Positions 13,087 through 24,837 of a stretch of 64,000 nt of DNA are shown piece by piece; within the stretch, counting starts at the first letter, position 1, and every line of letters begins with the position of its first letter. The DNA lies in assembly GCF_001411555.2 (NCBI RefSeq), contig NC_049905.1, positions 8,337,053 to 8,401,052 of the forward strand. Reading direction: 5' to 3'. Below the pieces are notes generated by a model. The model searched no databases, had not been told where the DNA came from, and was given only the letters and a program-made list of their open reading frames with translations. The translations under genes were made by a program, and so were the position numbers. The DNA is from Juglans regia. Taxonomy: Eukaryota; Streptophyta; Magnoliopsida; Fagales; Juglandaceae.

Positions 13087-13571
13087 AGCAGTGGCTTTGG
13101 CATTCAATGCTAATGCATTTTTAAAATTTGAAGAAATATAAATAAAATAACCTATATTAACTTCTTTAAAAAGTAAAAACTTAAATTATGAGCTATAGTA
13201 ATCTTAAGTATATCAAATTTAAAGATGTACTGTTCATATTCAAAAGTAATATTTTATTGTAAAAATTATCCTAACTATTTTGTTTTCTAGTTTTCATTTC
13301 TCACGATTTTTACTTTCTCAAACGCTTTTTCACTTTTATTTTTGTGTTCAATTTTGAAATATGTGAAGAAAAAATATTATTATTAATTAACATGTAGTTA
13401 GTGTAATTGTAAAATATGAAAAAATATATATTATTAAAAAATAATATTATATTATTATTTTGATTAATATAATATGAGTTTATGGCTAAAGAGATTTTAA
13501 ATTTATAAAAAATATTTTTTTTTTATCAAATTTTAAAGATAATTTTAATGAAACAAATGCTATTACTCTTG
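13087..13571. mobile_element. Possible degraded PIF/Harbinger-type MITE
   Basis: Left end GAGCAGTGGCTTTGGCATT after TTAA; right end GCTATTACTC. These resemble the GAGCACTC termini of the better preserved copy at 22061-22675, with an AT-rich interior of similar character. End similarity is partial. Confidence 0.35.
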
Positions 13572-13940
13572 ATATTTCTTGGTTCTCTAATAAGAATGAA
13601 ATTGGTGAAAGATTCGGCTCTGATGTGTAATAATTGATGTTGTTCTTCTTTTGTGCTTTTACACTTTAACTTTACTAATTAAGTAATAACTTTTCGGCAT
13701 GAACAGTTCTGTCAAAAAGAAAGAAGTGTTCTATGCGGAAAGCACGGATAATATGTATAATATGAACAGTAGTGTGATTGTGTAAAAGCTTCAAATTAAT
13801 TTTAACAAGCATGGATAGTATGTTCTATGTGATAAGGTATCTTTGCTCGAGTTCATGCTAAACGGTCCCAGGCCAGGTGTACGAGTACTCCTAGCCATTG
13901 CAGTACTATTATGTCGACATGACCTTAGCAAATGGTTGTG

Positions 13941-14297
13941 GGCTCCGTTTGGATTGTAGTATCTTTTCACATCTCATCTCAATATCTAAATATCATAAAT
14001 ATAAATATTTTTTAAATTTAAATTTTTAACTTTTTTATCTAATCATTTCATTATCATTATAAATTTTCAAACTTCAAAACAAAATAAAAAATTCAATTTT
14101 TTTAAATTTTAAAATAAAAATTATATTGTAATAAGATTTTAACTTTATAATATTTTTATTCAACTTTTTCTCTCTCCCAAAACCTCATAAAAATAATATT
14201 TTAATTCAAACTATTTTATTATTATTTACAAATTATTTTACTATTATTCATAAATTTGTTATCTCATCTCATCAATCTCAATATCCAAATGAGGCCT
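13941..14297. mobile_element. MITE of the GAGATGAG family (longer copy)
   Basis: Left end GGCTCCGTTTGGATTG, right end ATCCAAATGAGGCC, imperfect inverted repeats. CATCTCATCTCAATATC just inside the left end and its equivalent inside the right end match the family found near 12.2 and 23.6 kb. The interior is AT-rich, without coding capacity. Confidence 0.7.
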
Positions 14298-16223
14298 TAG
14301 TCATATTAGCATGGAGGGCATATGCAAGACACGTGCTTAATTCCCCATATTCGATAGTTGGTAGAATTTATCCTTTTCATACTAATCTTAAAACAATGGG
14401 TTTTCATTTTCTAGTGAAGCAAAGTAACATAATAACTATGAACTATTGGGAATTAATCATCTATTAAAAGCTAGCTCATGGTGTCTAGAGGAATTTTGTA
14501 TATCAGAATATCCAATCTATTAATTTATCAAGCTCAACCTTCACACTTTTTAAACATGATTTCCATTTATTATTTAATTATTCGCCTCAACCAGTGTGTT
14601 GTGACATGTTTTTTTTTTTTTTTTTAATCCTAATCTTCATTTTTTGTTCATAAAAGTCAAAAATGAAAGCACGGGGCAACTCTCCCAAAATGTTTCCAAT
14701 ATCATCACGTTCTCAACTTTATTTTAGAGAGAGAAAAAAGAGTCAAGGACATACTTTATTACCCATCATTAACAGTTATACATGCACTGTGATGCATGCT
14801 AAGAAACTCTTATTTCATATAGAATGGATATATATGGTTGATTCGGGCCAAAAAGGATTGAAAAACCAGAGACTTTGCAAAGAACCCATAGTGTTTTCAC
14901 TGTCCCTTTTCGATTGTATGTATCTGTTTCTTTAATTGGCACCAATGATATTTGGTAGTTCAAGGAGCCGTGGAAACTGAAAAGTATTGCCACCAAACCA
15001 GCCAACTAGTACCGAAGCACGTCATTAATTGGCAAAGCATGGAAGTTAAACAGTGATCGATCGATGGACCTTTTCATCGGATCCTAATGTGCCGCTACAG
15101 ACAAGATGGGATGCTTCTAAGTTTTTTACCACTATATGTGTGTGTGACATTCAATCATGCATGCATATGGATCGGTTTAATTTGCCAATATGGGGACCCA
15201 AAAAGAAAGTTGGCGAGAAAGGGACTAAAAGGCACAAGCCACTACAAATTGGACTACAACATCTAGTAGTTCACATCCTCTGATTTAGAAAGCCAGATTA
15301 GAAAAACAGAGTAATTATTAGGTACTCTAAGAGCACGAATACGTGATATTTTTATCCTATCATAGCATAAAGTGAAATTAGTATAGATATAAGCAATTTT
15401 AAAAACATGACCTGTTCTTATCCTAAAATAGGGGCGGCATCATGCACCCATGTCCACGGTGCTCGAGCTCCATCTACATTTATATATTGAGAAAATATAT
15501 TTACAATCGTAAATTGTGCAACTACCGCGTAATTAATTTGTAAAAAGTGAATAAAACATGAGACTCATATGAAAAAAATTAAATTTTTAATAGTGGATGT
15601 CATTCTTTTTCAAAGGGATTATGCAGCGTTTACGGACTTCACAGTTAGACGTAGAATTACTTACTTTTTTTTATATTTTTCTGCTCAATAAGGTAGACTT
15701 CATTCGTTGGGACATGACAAGAGCCAGATGGGTCAATAGAACTGCCAAACGCCAGGAAACACAAATACAAACTGGCTCATAAGGTACATGCATGGTTCCC
15801 ACAAAAGATCAATAATATTCCCTCTGGTCCATATCCGGATCCTGAAATGTATACCCTATAAAGAACTTGTTTTGCTATAATTACCTCGTGACATCGATTG
15901 GGGTATTGTCGTTTTGCAATCAAAGGAATAGAAAAAAAGAAAGAAAAGGACAGCATTCTCATATCATGTTCATATCAAAGCAATTTCCATGCAAACCCTG
16001 TGATGTAACATTCTCTCATTTATCATAACACTAGTAGTTTGCTTTCCTCTTGTTTCTTTTGAATCTTATTGAGATCTTTTAATAATTATTCCATCCCCCC
16101 ACCCCCAGTGCTAAACCCTGATTCAACAAAGAAAATAGTTCCTTCCCCTGCTAAACCTCTGCAGCTGCTGAAGTTGAAAAATGAGACATTGCTTGAACAC
16201 TCTTCTCTTCAAAAAAACTGAAA
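14298..16223. other. Spacer downstream of the CHCH gene
   Basis: No supported gene. Several open frames of 60-90 codons occur but show no domain or conserved composition. The part next to 16223 probably includes the 3' untranslated region of the minus-strand CHCH gene. Confidence 0.45.
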
Positions 16224-16868
16224 CTACTTCCTTCCTCTATTAAGCCTCAGCAGGTGGTAATTAATACTTCCCCAAGACTTCCTTTTATTGCTTGTCTGAA
16301 ACAAATGAATCAGAAGCTTAAAAGAAGGAAAACACTACTCCCACCGAGGAATACCCACTGAAATTTTGTACCCAATTGCTTTTTTTTTTTTTTTTTTTTA
16401 CTTAATAGTTAAGGAAGTGTTTTTTAATGAGTTTGTGATTTTTTTTAAATGTTTAAGGGGTTTAAAAAAATGTTTAAAAAAAAAGTTTTACACAGTCAGT
16501 AGAAATCCTCGGTGGATTTCCTCGGTACCTCTAGCAGCTCCCTTAAAAGAATACATATTGCATTGCACAATCCTAGAAAAAATACATGATGAGTATTTAT
16601 AAACAAGCACCAAAGTATGAAATAAAGTATTTGAGGAATAACACTAACAGAAGTAGCAGAAGCTACATTAATGATTAAACTATAAAAGTTGTATCAGCTG
16701 AGAATCCATGCAGGCACTCAAGAGTTCCTTTTGCCGAACACATTTATCATTGTCGTTGTGGCTAAAAGCCAAGCGGTTGAGAAATGTAATCATTTCCTTC
16801 ATGCAAGGTTTGTGAAGAGAGCCAAATTTCTTTGGGTTAATATGCAGTGAACAAGCTTTCCGACCCAT
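16224..16868 (-). pseudogene. CHCH (twin CX9C) protein resembling mitoribosomal mS37, probably disabled
   Basis: Exon 1 (16868-16698) encodes 57 residues starting MGRKACSLHINPKKFG. Exon 2 (16295-16224) encodes a 23-residue end with KSWGSINYHL and RGRK, then a stop. Joined in phase 0 they give 80 aa, the usual size of the plant mS37/MRP10-like CHCH proteins imported into mitochondria, where twin CX9C motifs form two disulphides. Two defects show. The exon 1 donor reads CAG|CTGATA where CAG|GTGATA is expected, so the intron cannot be removed normally and translation would run five codons on to a TAG at 16680. The fourth-helix partner of the first CX9C pair is Arg32 instead of Cys (C22-X9-R32), while C43-X9-C53 is intact. 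The exon 2 acceptor (TTTGTTTCAG) is good. The family identity is from memory of the conserved ends. It could be a decaying duplicate or a gene using another donor. Confidence 0.7.
16341..16530. mobile_element. MITE inside the intron of the CHCH gene
   Basis: Left end CACCGAGGAATACCCACTGA. The right end, read on the minus strand, is ACCGAGGAAATCCACCGAGG. Between them lies the same AT-rich core (TTTACTTAATAGTTAAGGAAG...) seen near 8.3-8.6 and 28.6 kb. It occupies much of the 402-bp interval between the two coding exons. No target duplication could be fixed. Confidence 0.5.
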
Positions 16869-18060
16869 TATTATATGCTTAAAACTACATATGCCCAGCC
16901 AAGATAATGTTAGACTCAACCACTTTTTTGTAAAAATAACGCAAAGAACCACAATGAAAACAGACACTAAATGAATTCCAACTGTCAAGAAACGATAGGA
17001 TAAAGAGAAAAGATCACAAGCAATGTGAAACTTATCGACATTTCAAGGTAAGCAACCGGATACACCCCCATTATGGAAGAAAGAGCACACACCATTGGTC
17101 AATTCAACCATACACCCACTAAAGAATCCCAAAGACGTGAAAAGTAGTCAATATGAAGTTCCCTTACGATTTCACTTTCATGGAAGTCAATTTAGACATA
17201 CACAGAGACATCTGATGCCGGACAATAAGAAAAGTCTTAATGGATGTTACATTCTAGCACAAAAGGCAAGCCACAGCGATTTTCTGCAGCACAATGCAGG
17301 GCCAGGATACTAGGTGAAAACTAAACTATCCAATAGTATATTGAATTCAACCGTCTAGTCAGAAAGATACAAGGGGAAAGATGAAAAGTGAATCTGTCTC
17401 TACTCTCTAGATGAGAAAATTAGTTTCAGACATAGTCCTCTTAAGGCTGATCGTAACACTTAATGATGTACTGATTCCCAGTCAAAGCTTCAAAGCTAAT
17501 ACTTCCCAATAACTGTTAGAATCCAGATCTGAATTAAAAGGTATTCCAGTAACAGTTCCCTATCTACAACGCATTAGGCTAAAATTTGCAATCCGTTTGA
17601 TGTTCAGAGGCTGGCTGTCCACCAAATCATCCTCCAAGATAACCCAAAAAATATAGAGATCAGGATGCAATTTTCCTTTACAAAACATTCCGCAATGACC
17701 ATCTTTTTTTAATATATATATATACACACAGCATACATTAGCAACGAACATATAAAATAACTCTAAAAAGAGTCGCAAGTCATTTCCTTGAGGAAAGATC
17801 AAACTTTCGAGCTACAAGTCATTGATTAATACAGAGGCCCCCTGAATGCAAGAAATATAAGCAAAATAGTAACTTCTAGGAGCAGAAAGTGACATCGAGA
17901 CGAAGAAGAGAAGAAGACGAGCAAAGGAATTACCGAATTGGCGACTTTGACAGTAGAGAGACAAATTGGTACTCTTGCGCTTGCAGTGCAGAGTACAGGC
18001 GTATGCCCAATTGATCAGCACCGTCTTTTTTCTTCCTTCTTTTTTTTTTGCTTCCAAACA
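16869..18060 (-). promoter_or_regulatory. Probable 5' UTR exon and leader intron of the CHCH gene
   Basis: On the minus strand, 18060-17937 looks like a leader exon ending ...CAATTCG before GTAATTCC, a plausible donor. CATATGTAG just upstream of the ATG (about 16885) is a plausible acceptor, leaving a roughly 1-kb leader intron. This arrangement would mean the locus is not a processed retrocopy. Evidence is splice-like words only. Confidence 0.3.
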
Positions 18061-19495
18061 CGCCCCCCTCTGTTGACTGGCCCCAAACTACGGGCCCAAA
18101 CTAGGGGCCTAAATTACTGTGCAGTCTCGGAGGCTCCACAGTCCACAGATAGTAACGCATGTAGAGATTTCTAATATAGAAAAATTATTTGTAGAATAAA
18201 ATATCTATACAATTTTTTTACATTCACACAATTTCTACGCATCATATTTTTTTTTAATTTTTATTATTTTTTTCTTTTATCAAATATTTAATATATAAAT
18301 AAAGAATTGAAGAATCGAATTAGTTTAAAAAAATAAACTCAAAAAACAATTTAAAAAAATATTATAAAGTTAAAAAATTTAAAAAAATTAAGTGTGTGGA
18401 GGTTGGGAAGGTTGTGTAACATTACTCTTTGTACAAATTCTCCGTCGTCAAGTTAAGTTTGGCGTAAATTTTTTTAAAGAATTACATTTTATTTTAAAAA
18501 TGTGTAAAAAAATTATTATTTTTAAATAAAATTCACTTTTTTAAAAAAATTCTACACAAAATTTGTTTATTTAAAACGTATGCCTACCATTACTGTTTGA
18601 AGATATTTACGCAAATTGTCGAAGTAGTAATCTTGCCCTTGCATTCAAAGAAGTCACGAGGAGTTTCAACCATTCAAATAGTTGGTAATGAGAAATTACA
18701 ATTTTTCGGTCCCATGCGCTTATGAATGGATATATTTTATATTGAGTAATGAGATACAAGTTCCAAATAGAAAAATCATATACAAGTTTTTTGTAAAAAA
18801 AATAGATTTTATTAATAAATAATAATTTTTTTACACTTTTTAAAAGTGGGGTCTACATTTTACAAGAACTTGCATAGAACTTATCTATTTGAAACTTGTA
18901 CAAATCATTTCTCTTTTATATTTGTCATAATACTCCCCTCACGTGTGGTAGAGTCCTCTCAATAAATAAATTCAAAATATTTAAGAAAAATTTTATTCAG
19001 TAGTCCTACACTACACATCTATTAATATTTTTTATTTTTTTAAGTTTTTTCTCAACAGATATGTAGTGTAAGGGTGCTAAGTAGAAGAACTCAATATTTA
19101 ATTATGAAAAATAATTTATGCAATTCTAGGATGTGCTAGCCTCGCACTCTCTTTTTTAAAAAAAGTGTATGAATCTAATACCCATATAAGAAATATTATT
19201 TTTTGATGGTGAACTTCACTTTTTTCAAAGGGAGTTTGCAGGATTTTTACATTTCATAACTATATCTAGCATTACTCTTTAATTATATAGATGAAGTGTA
19301 GAGTCAAAATTCAATCTAAAACCTCTATTATGATATCATATGAAATTATCACTTGTTTTAAAATTTTAAATTGATAAAAATGAATAAATCTAATATTTAT
19401 ATTTATCTTAACAGGTAAAATCATGCACGTAGTGTTTATATAACCTAACTTTTTTAAAATTGTCCCATTATTTAGAATATTATTTATGGTTCTAA
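18061..19495. other. AT-rich spacer with MITE fragments
   Basis: No gene seen. Besides the repeat listed at 18763-18912 there are further related words (GTACAAATTCTCCG, TACAAGTT, TTTAAAAGTGGG-like) near 18180-18570, suggesting older copies of the same family. Confidence 0.4.
18763..18912. repeat. Short dispersed repeat (copy 1 of 2)
   Basis: Contains TTTTTAAAAGTGGG, AACTTATCTATTTGAAACTTG and AATCATTTCTCTT, closely matched by a second copy at 34487-34654 (TTTTTAAAAGTGGGC, GATTTGTCTATTTAGAACTCG). Both are about 150-170 bp with an AT core and CAAGTTCTAAATAGA-type inverted ends, as expected for a MITE. Confidence 0.5.
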
Positions 19496-19792
19496 GGGTT
19501 TGTTTGGATACTAAAGATATCTATGAATATTTATGAATAATAGTGAAATATTTTATCAATAATAATAAATAATTTATAAATACTAATTAAAAGAAAATTT
19601 TATGCACCACACTTTCATCTTACTAATAAGATGTGACACATTTATCATGTTTTATCACCATCGTCAAATAATGATAATTGTGTCACATCTTATTTAATGA
19701 GATAAAAATAGAATAAAAATATAATATATATCATTACTCATAATTAAATAATTTGAAAATATCTTAGAATAATTATGATTCCAAACATACCC
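19496..19792. mobile_element. MITE with TAA target duplication (PIF/Harbinger-like)
   Basis: Terminal inverted repeats GGGTTTGTTTGGATACTAA and (complement of the right end) GGGTATGTTTGGAATCATAA, flanked by TAA on both sides (19493-19495 and 19793-19795). The 297-bp body is AT-rich and contains a nested hairpin-like pair TAAGATGTGACAC/GTGTCACATCTTA. TAA/TTA duplications are typical of PIF/Harbinger MITEs. Confidence 0.7.
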
Positions 19793-21004
19793 TAACAATC
19801 GTTGCTCACTCGGATTTGGGCTTTCTTCCTTTTCCCTCTTTAGGGAAGTCCATGAAGAAAACTGTGGGCCCTCGACTCGTGCACAGTCTGTAATTTTTGG
19901 CAACAAAAACACCTCAATCACCGACCCTACGTGTTAAATTGTTGATCATCCAAAATGACAGATAACCTTCTAAACTTTTTTGCTCTTGTCCTTTCTTTCA
20001 ACATTTGTAGAAGGAATATCCGTACTACAAAAATTATTTGTTGCACCTACATTATCTGCAAGATATCCCAACACATTATCTTCAAACATCATAAAATTTC
20101 ATGTGGCTTACAATCAAAGCATAATATGCTTCTTCAACCCCTTCCCCATGTGGACCAACATTATACTTAAACCAATTCTTATTTGAAAATTTTATTTATA
20201 AGCTTGTTAATTAACATATCAAACATATCATTAGTATGGAAATCCATCATGTTTTGGACGTGAGTCACAGCTTCGCACACACGACCACCTACAACCAAGA
20301 AGGAATGAGGTTTAGAGGTTCGAGAGAATGACTCTGATATCTAAGTCAGTGAAGATAATAGAGATCTGTTTAGTAATTTATTTAGATAGGTTTCATAATT
20401 ATACTTGGATGATATAAATAGAACTCATGATGCTTCATGTTGTTACGCGATAACTATTTCATCCATTATTTGAAATTCAAGTCTTTCAAGATATTAGGGC
20501 TTAGCTTATCTTTGAATGAGTTTATAGTCATTTTTTCGAAATTCTCAGGCGGTTGTTCCTTCGATGCCAGCCAGAATATACTTGGATTGGACTAAGCCTT
20601 GGATTAACTAGGTTATCGGGTTGTGCTACAGCCCAAGCCCATGATATGACCCAGCAGGTCCTTGGGAAAGGATTAGACCCCCTTCCACATCACATTAGAT
20701 AGTATAAAAAAAATATCGAGTAGCGTAATTATACTAAATTTTGCAGTATGCGATATGTTTAGATATCAACTTGTAAGTGATATAATTGTACCAAGTGTAT
20801 GGATCACAACTAAAGTAAAAGTTTTCCTTACTATTCCATTATCGGGTTTTTTCAACTGATCCTGAAAGTGTAGAGGTTTTCAAAAAGAAATTTATTACAA
20901 GTACATATTGAATAACTCAAAAGAAAATTCCCTAACTCGATAGCTCAAGACTATCACTGTCCCCAAAGGTGATACTTCATTATTGGTAATCATCCTTGAA
21001 AAGA
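19793..21004. other. Spacer without recognisable genes
   Basis: Mixed-composition sequence with short open frames (60-75 codons) lacking domains. The part about 20240-20990 is less AT-rich and reads like decayed repeat sequence, but I could not assign it. Confidence 0.4.
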
Positions 21005-21225
21005 CACGGAGAGATTTGGATAGTGAATTAAGCTGAGATTAGAATTAAAAGTTAAAGAAAATATTACTATAATATTATTTTTTTAATATTATTTTTATTT
21101 TAAAATTTTAAAAAATTAAATTATTTATTATATTTTATTTAAAATTTTGATAAAGTTATAATTATTAGATATGATGAAATGAGATGAATTAGTATGATTT
21201 TTGAATCCAAATAAGACCTAAACAC
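21005..21225. mobile_element. MITE of the GAGATGAG family
   Basis: Left end GAGAGATTTGGATAGTGAATTAAG, right end ATTTTTGAATCCAAATAAGACC, with GATGAAATGAGATGAATTAG inside the right end and the AT-rich centre typical of the family. Only about 140 bp separate it from the next copy. Confidence 0.6.
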
Positions 21226-21360
21226 CCCAAGAGAGAGAATTCTACTCGGGGTTACCATCACTCTAGGGCAGTCAAAGACAAACCTTGCAAGTTATCCTCT
21301 CTAATCTTGTGCGCAACGTTAGTGGCAATCCCTTTCACTCACTTACCCCAAAGCCAACTC

Positions 21361-21573
21361 CCGATTTGAATTATGAGATGAGTTGATATGAATTAAGAAG
21401 GTTTGTAAATAATAAAATAAAATATTATTAAAATATTATTTTTTAATTTTATTATTATTTTGAAATTTTAAAAAGTTGAATTATTTATTATATTTTGTAT
21501 AAAAATTTAAAAAAAATTATAATGATGAGATAAAATAAAATAAATTAAGGTGAATTTTCAATCCAAACAACAG
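21361..21573. mobile_element. MITE of the GAGATGAG family
   Basis: Left end CCCGATTTGAATTATGAGAT followed by GAGTTGATATG; right end AATTTTCAATCCAAACAACAG. The interior words AAAATATTATTTTTTAATTTT and TGAATTATTTATTATATTTT match the copy at 21005-21225 nearly base for base. Confidence 0.6.
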
Positions 21574-21768
21574 CTTACTTTCTTGTTTCAGGCGAGACTT
21601 TCGTGTTTAAGACCAGGTATAGACAAAACTTTTGGCTTCAAATTTTATAATATCTAGTGATAGAAAAGACAAACCCATAAAACTCAAAGACTTTTATAAA
21701 ATTCAGCACTACTCGGATTTTCATCCTGTCCAAACTTTTAGCTTAGCCAAGAGGGTGTGGTATATGAA

Positions 21769-21967
21769 AAAGAAAAATTCTATTTCTAAGTCTCATACAC
21801 CACACACTAATCTTTTTATAATTTTTTTAATTTTATTCTCTTATTAAATGTGTGATATATGGATTATAAGTAGAATAATTTAATTATTTTAAGAATAATA
21901 AAATCAAAAAAAAAAACTTTAAAAAAATTTTGGTGTGTGGTGTATGGACTTATGAATAGCAATACTC
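21769..21967. repeat. Short dispersed repeat (copy 1 of 2)
   Basis: Starts AAAAATTCTATTTCTAAG. It contains ACACCACACACTAATC, TTATTAAATGTGTGATATATGG and GTGTGTGGTGTATGGACTT, and ends ATAGCAATACTCT. A second copy at 35046-35247 has the same order of words. The inner CACACCACAC/GTGTGTGGTGT pair makes a long inverted repeat. MITE-like, non-coding. Confidence 0.55.
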
Positions 21968-22060
21968 TATGAAAAATTCTATTTGCAAGCCACCGTGAAA
22001 GTATCTGCTCACGTGTCAATGTTTAATTTGTAAGAAAATCTAATTTTAAACGTATCATTA

Positions 22061-22675
22061 GAGCACTCTCAATGAATTCTTTATCTTATTTTTTAAAATA
22101 CATCACCAAAATTCATTTTTTCTATTTTACATACTGAATTTTATAATATGTTATCTATCAACTTATCTATTTTTTATCTATATCATTTAAATATTCTTTT
22201 TTTTATTCTTTTTAAATATTTCATTTCTATCAATAAATTTATAATATCTATATATTTTTTATATTTGTAATTTATTTTTATATACAATGTAAAATAATTC
22301 AATTTTATACATGTAAAACAAAAATATATAAGCTAAATAAAAATTAAAAATAAAATCAAATATGAAAAAATTGGTTTAAAAATATTTTTAAGATATTTTT
22401 TTAGAAGAAAATGAAATATATGTGTTTTAAATGATGAACAATAAAAAGAATTTCCTTATATGATAAAAATCAAAGTAAATAAAAATGAGGAAGTAATTGA
22501 AATATTAACAATAAAATTTTTTTACAGGATGAACAGTACCCGCTACATATAACGGGATACTGTAGCTAAATGTATTTTACAATTCATTTTACATAATCGG
22601 TTGGAGCTTCATTTTAGAATAATTCTTCAAATTATTTACATTTGTTGTATAATATAAAAGCTATTGGGAGTGCTC
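22061..22675. mobile_element. PIF/Harbinger-type MITE with TTA target duplication
   Basis: Left end GAGCACTCTCAATGAATTC, right end (complement) GAGCACTCCCAATAGC, flanked by TTA at 22058-22060 and 22676-22678. The body is 615 bp, AT-rich and non-coding, with a small internal hairpin (GTACCCGCTACATATAACGG followed by GATACTGTAGC). The GAGCACTC-CCAATG terminus is a well known form of plant TTA-target MITEs. Confidence 0.75.
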
Positions 22676-22679
22676 TTAG

Positions 22680-23554
22680 GTTATATTTAGATGTCAAATT
22701 CATCTCAATCAATCTTAAATCAATTATTACTGAGATCTACTATTTTTTTAACTTCTCATATTTCAAACTCTATCATATATTCAAACGTATATATTTATTT
22801 AATTCATATATTTAAATATATCTTAATAAAATTTATAAAATATTATTATTTATAGATGGACTCAAATCATCTAAAATTACATCAATCTGAGAAAAGTGCA
22901 AAAGAAAGAGGATACGGTATTCAAATGGGCTATGTAGGTCATACATTTCTTATCAAGGCGCAAGATTCTGGTACCCAACTTGTGAAGAAGGAAAAGAAAA
23001 CAACAAAAGGTATTATAATTTTTTTTTTTTTAATTCTTAAATTATTTTTGAGTTGGCCTTGGCCTCACAATTATTAGCATTTTGGAGGTGTTAAATGGGA
23101 TGGGGCCCAACGAAAACTGACTTCTAATTAGAACCACCATCAGGCCTTGGGGGGACTCTGGGGTCTGGTCTGTGTTGTCACATGGAACCATGTTCATATC
23201 CCAGCTCTCAGACAGACACTTTGCCAAAACACAATGCCACCTGGCCTCCCTCCTATTTCAAATTATTTACGTTGGAACAGCACAATATCTTTTCTTTTTT
23301 TTATTTCTTTACTTTTCTTTTCTTTAAGCATTGTGGTTCGAAATTTGAATGGAAAATTGATACTTGAAGATTGGGGAAACTTTCGGCTGACTCCGTGATG
23401 ACAATGACATTTCTTGTTGTTTAGGCTAAAAATATCACAACCTGCACAGCATTCAAGTCTATCACTTTTTTGTTGTCAAAAGGCAACTATTACATATGAA
23501 CTCATACGCCACATTAGGAACTAAAATTCAACGTTTTAGATTTTTATTTTTTAA
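22680..23554. other. Spacer
   Basis: No gene seen. The start (22680-22850) resembles a decayed GAGATGAG-family MITE (ATTCATCTCAATCAATC), and 23050-23400 is relatively GC-rich but has no convincing open frame. Confidence 0.4.
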
Positions 23555-23715
23555 GGTCTCGTTTAGATTCGAAAAGTATCTCATCTCATCTCATCTCATT
23601 ATTATAATTTTTTTAAATTTTTATATAAAATATAATAAATAATTTAATTTTTAACAATATTTTTTTCAACTTTTATTTAAAACTATCTCATCTTATTTCT
23701 GAATCCAAACCAACC
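23555..23715. mobile_element. MITE of the GAGATGAG family, compact and well preserved
   Basis: Ends GGTCTCGTTTAGATTCG and (complement) GGTTGGTTTGGATTCAG, flanked by TTAA on both sides (23551-23554 and 23716-23719). CATCTCATCTCATCTCATT lies inside the left end and ACTATCTCATCTTATTTC inside the right. At 161 bp it is the smallest copy and defines the family best. Confidence 0.75.
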
Positions 23716-23719
23716 TTAA

Positions 23720-24837
23720 TGTTTTCTTCTAAATTCAGAGATGAGTTACTACAGTTTGCAATTTGAAGGCTTTTTGTTTATCTTTGTTAAGATAAATACA
23801 AATGAGAATAAATGATGATTTCGCATGATATTAAAATAGAGATCATGAGTTTGAAACCCGACTCTTACTTTATTTCATTTAATTAAATATTTCATATTTT
23901 AGATTAATCTAACATTTTTAGTTAGAAAAAAAGAAGTCATTAGAGAAGAATGATAAGAAAGATAAGTGAATTTTCAAATACTTCTATTAAGAAAATATTT
24001 ATTATTCTGAGTTTGTCATCTTCTTCAGTCATTTTAAGTGACTTCTAACATCGACCACTTGAATAAACAATGTGTAAAACTGAGCCAAGGGAGGAGTTTT
24101 TCAAAAAGTAGTTGGTAAGTTTGTAACATTATTCAACTGTGAAAGTGTTCAACTGGCATGACCTGTACACCATTTTGTGTTTAACGCGTTTCGTGTGCAA
24201 ATCAAACTTTCCAAGTCTGATGTATTATATTACATAATACCAACACTCAATATTCTTCCTCATGCGGTGTAAAATATACAAAGCAAATTCCACAGAACAA
24301 TGTGAAAGTTGCCCAAAGAATATGATCAAAGTTCGTTCACATTGTAATGAGGGTCAGAATTATCCAATGAACAGGGGACCCTTAGTTGAGGAAAAACATC
24401 ACCTGTAATGCTTTTATGTGTTTGTGAAAGTAACCTCAGGAGAATGAAAAGCAGTGTGATCCAAACACTACCTTAGACAGAGAATAGCAGTGCTCTTTTG
24501 GCAATGACATTCTGTAGGGCTGTAGCTTTATCATCCACATGCAAATGGACAATTAGAGATTACCCCACTGGAACTAACAAACAGTGTAACATCATTTTGC
24601 AGGGAAATGTCAGTTTGCCATTGAATTCTCAAAGTATATGGGCACAAAAATATTGTAGCAGATGATCATGGCTACCTTTCCCAAACAAACACAGTCACAG
24701 CAGAAGAAGAAATAATAAGAACCAAAAAGCTTTAAAAAGAAAACCTTTCTAGATTAATACAGAATTAATCATCTTAGAAAAATTAACAAACAGATTAAAG
24801 AACTAATAAAGACATATTTTTCTTGGTAATTCAATGT
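23720..24837. other. Spacer and probable 3' UTR of the membrane-protein gene
   Basis: No separate gene. The part next to 24837 is moderately AT-rich and probably transcribed as the 3' untranslated region of the minus-strand gene. No poly-A signal was assigned. Confidence 0.4.
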
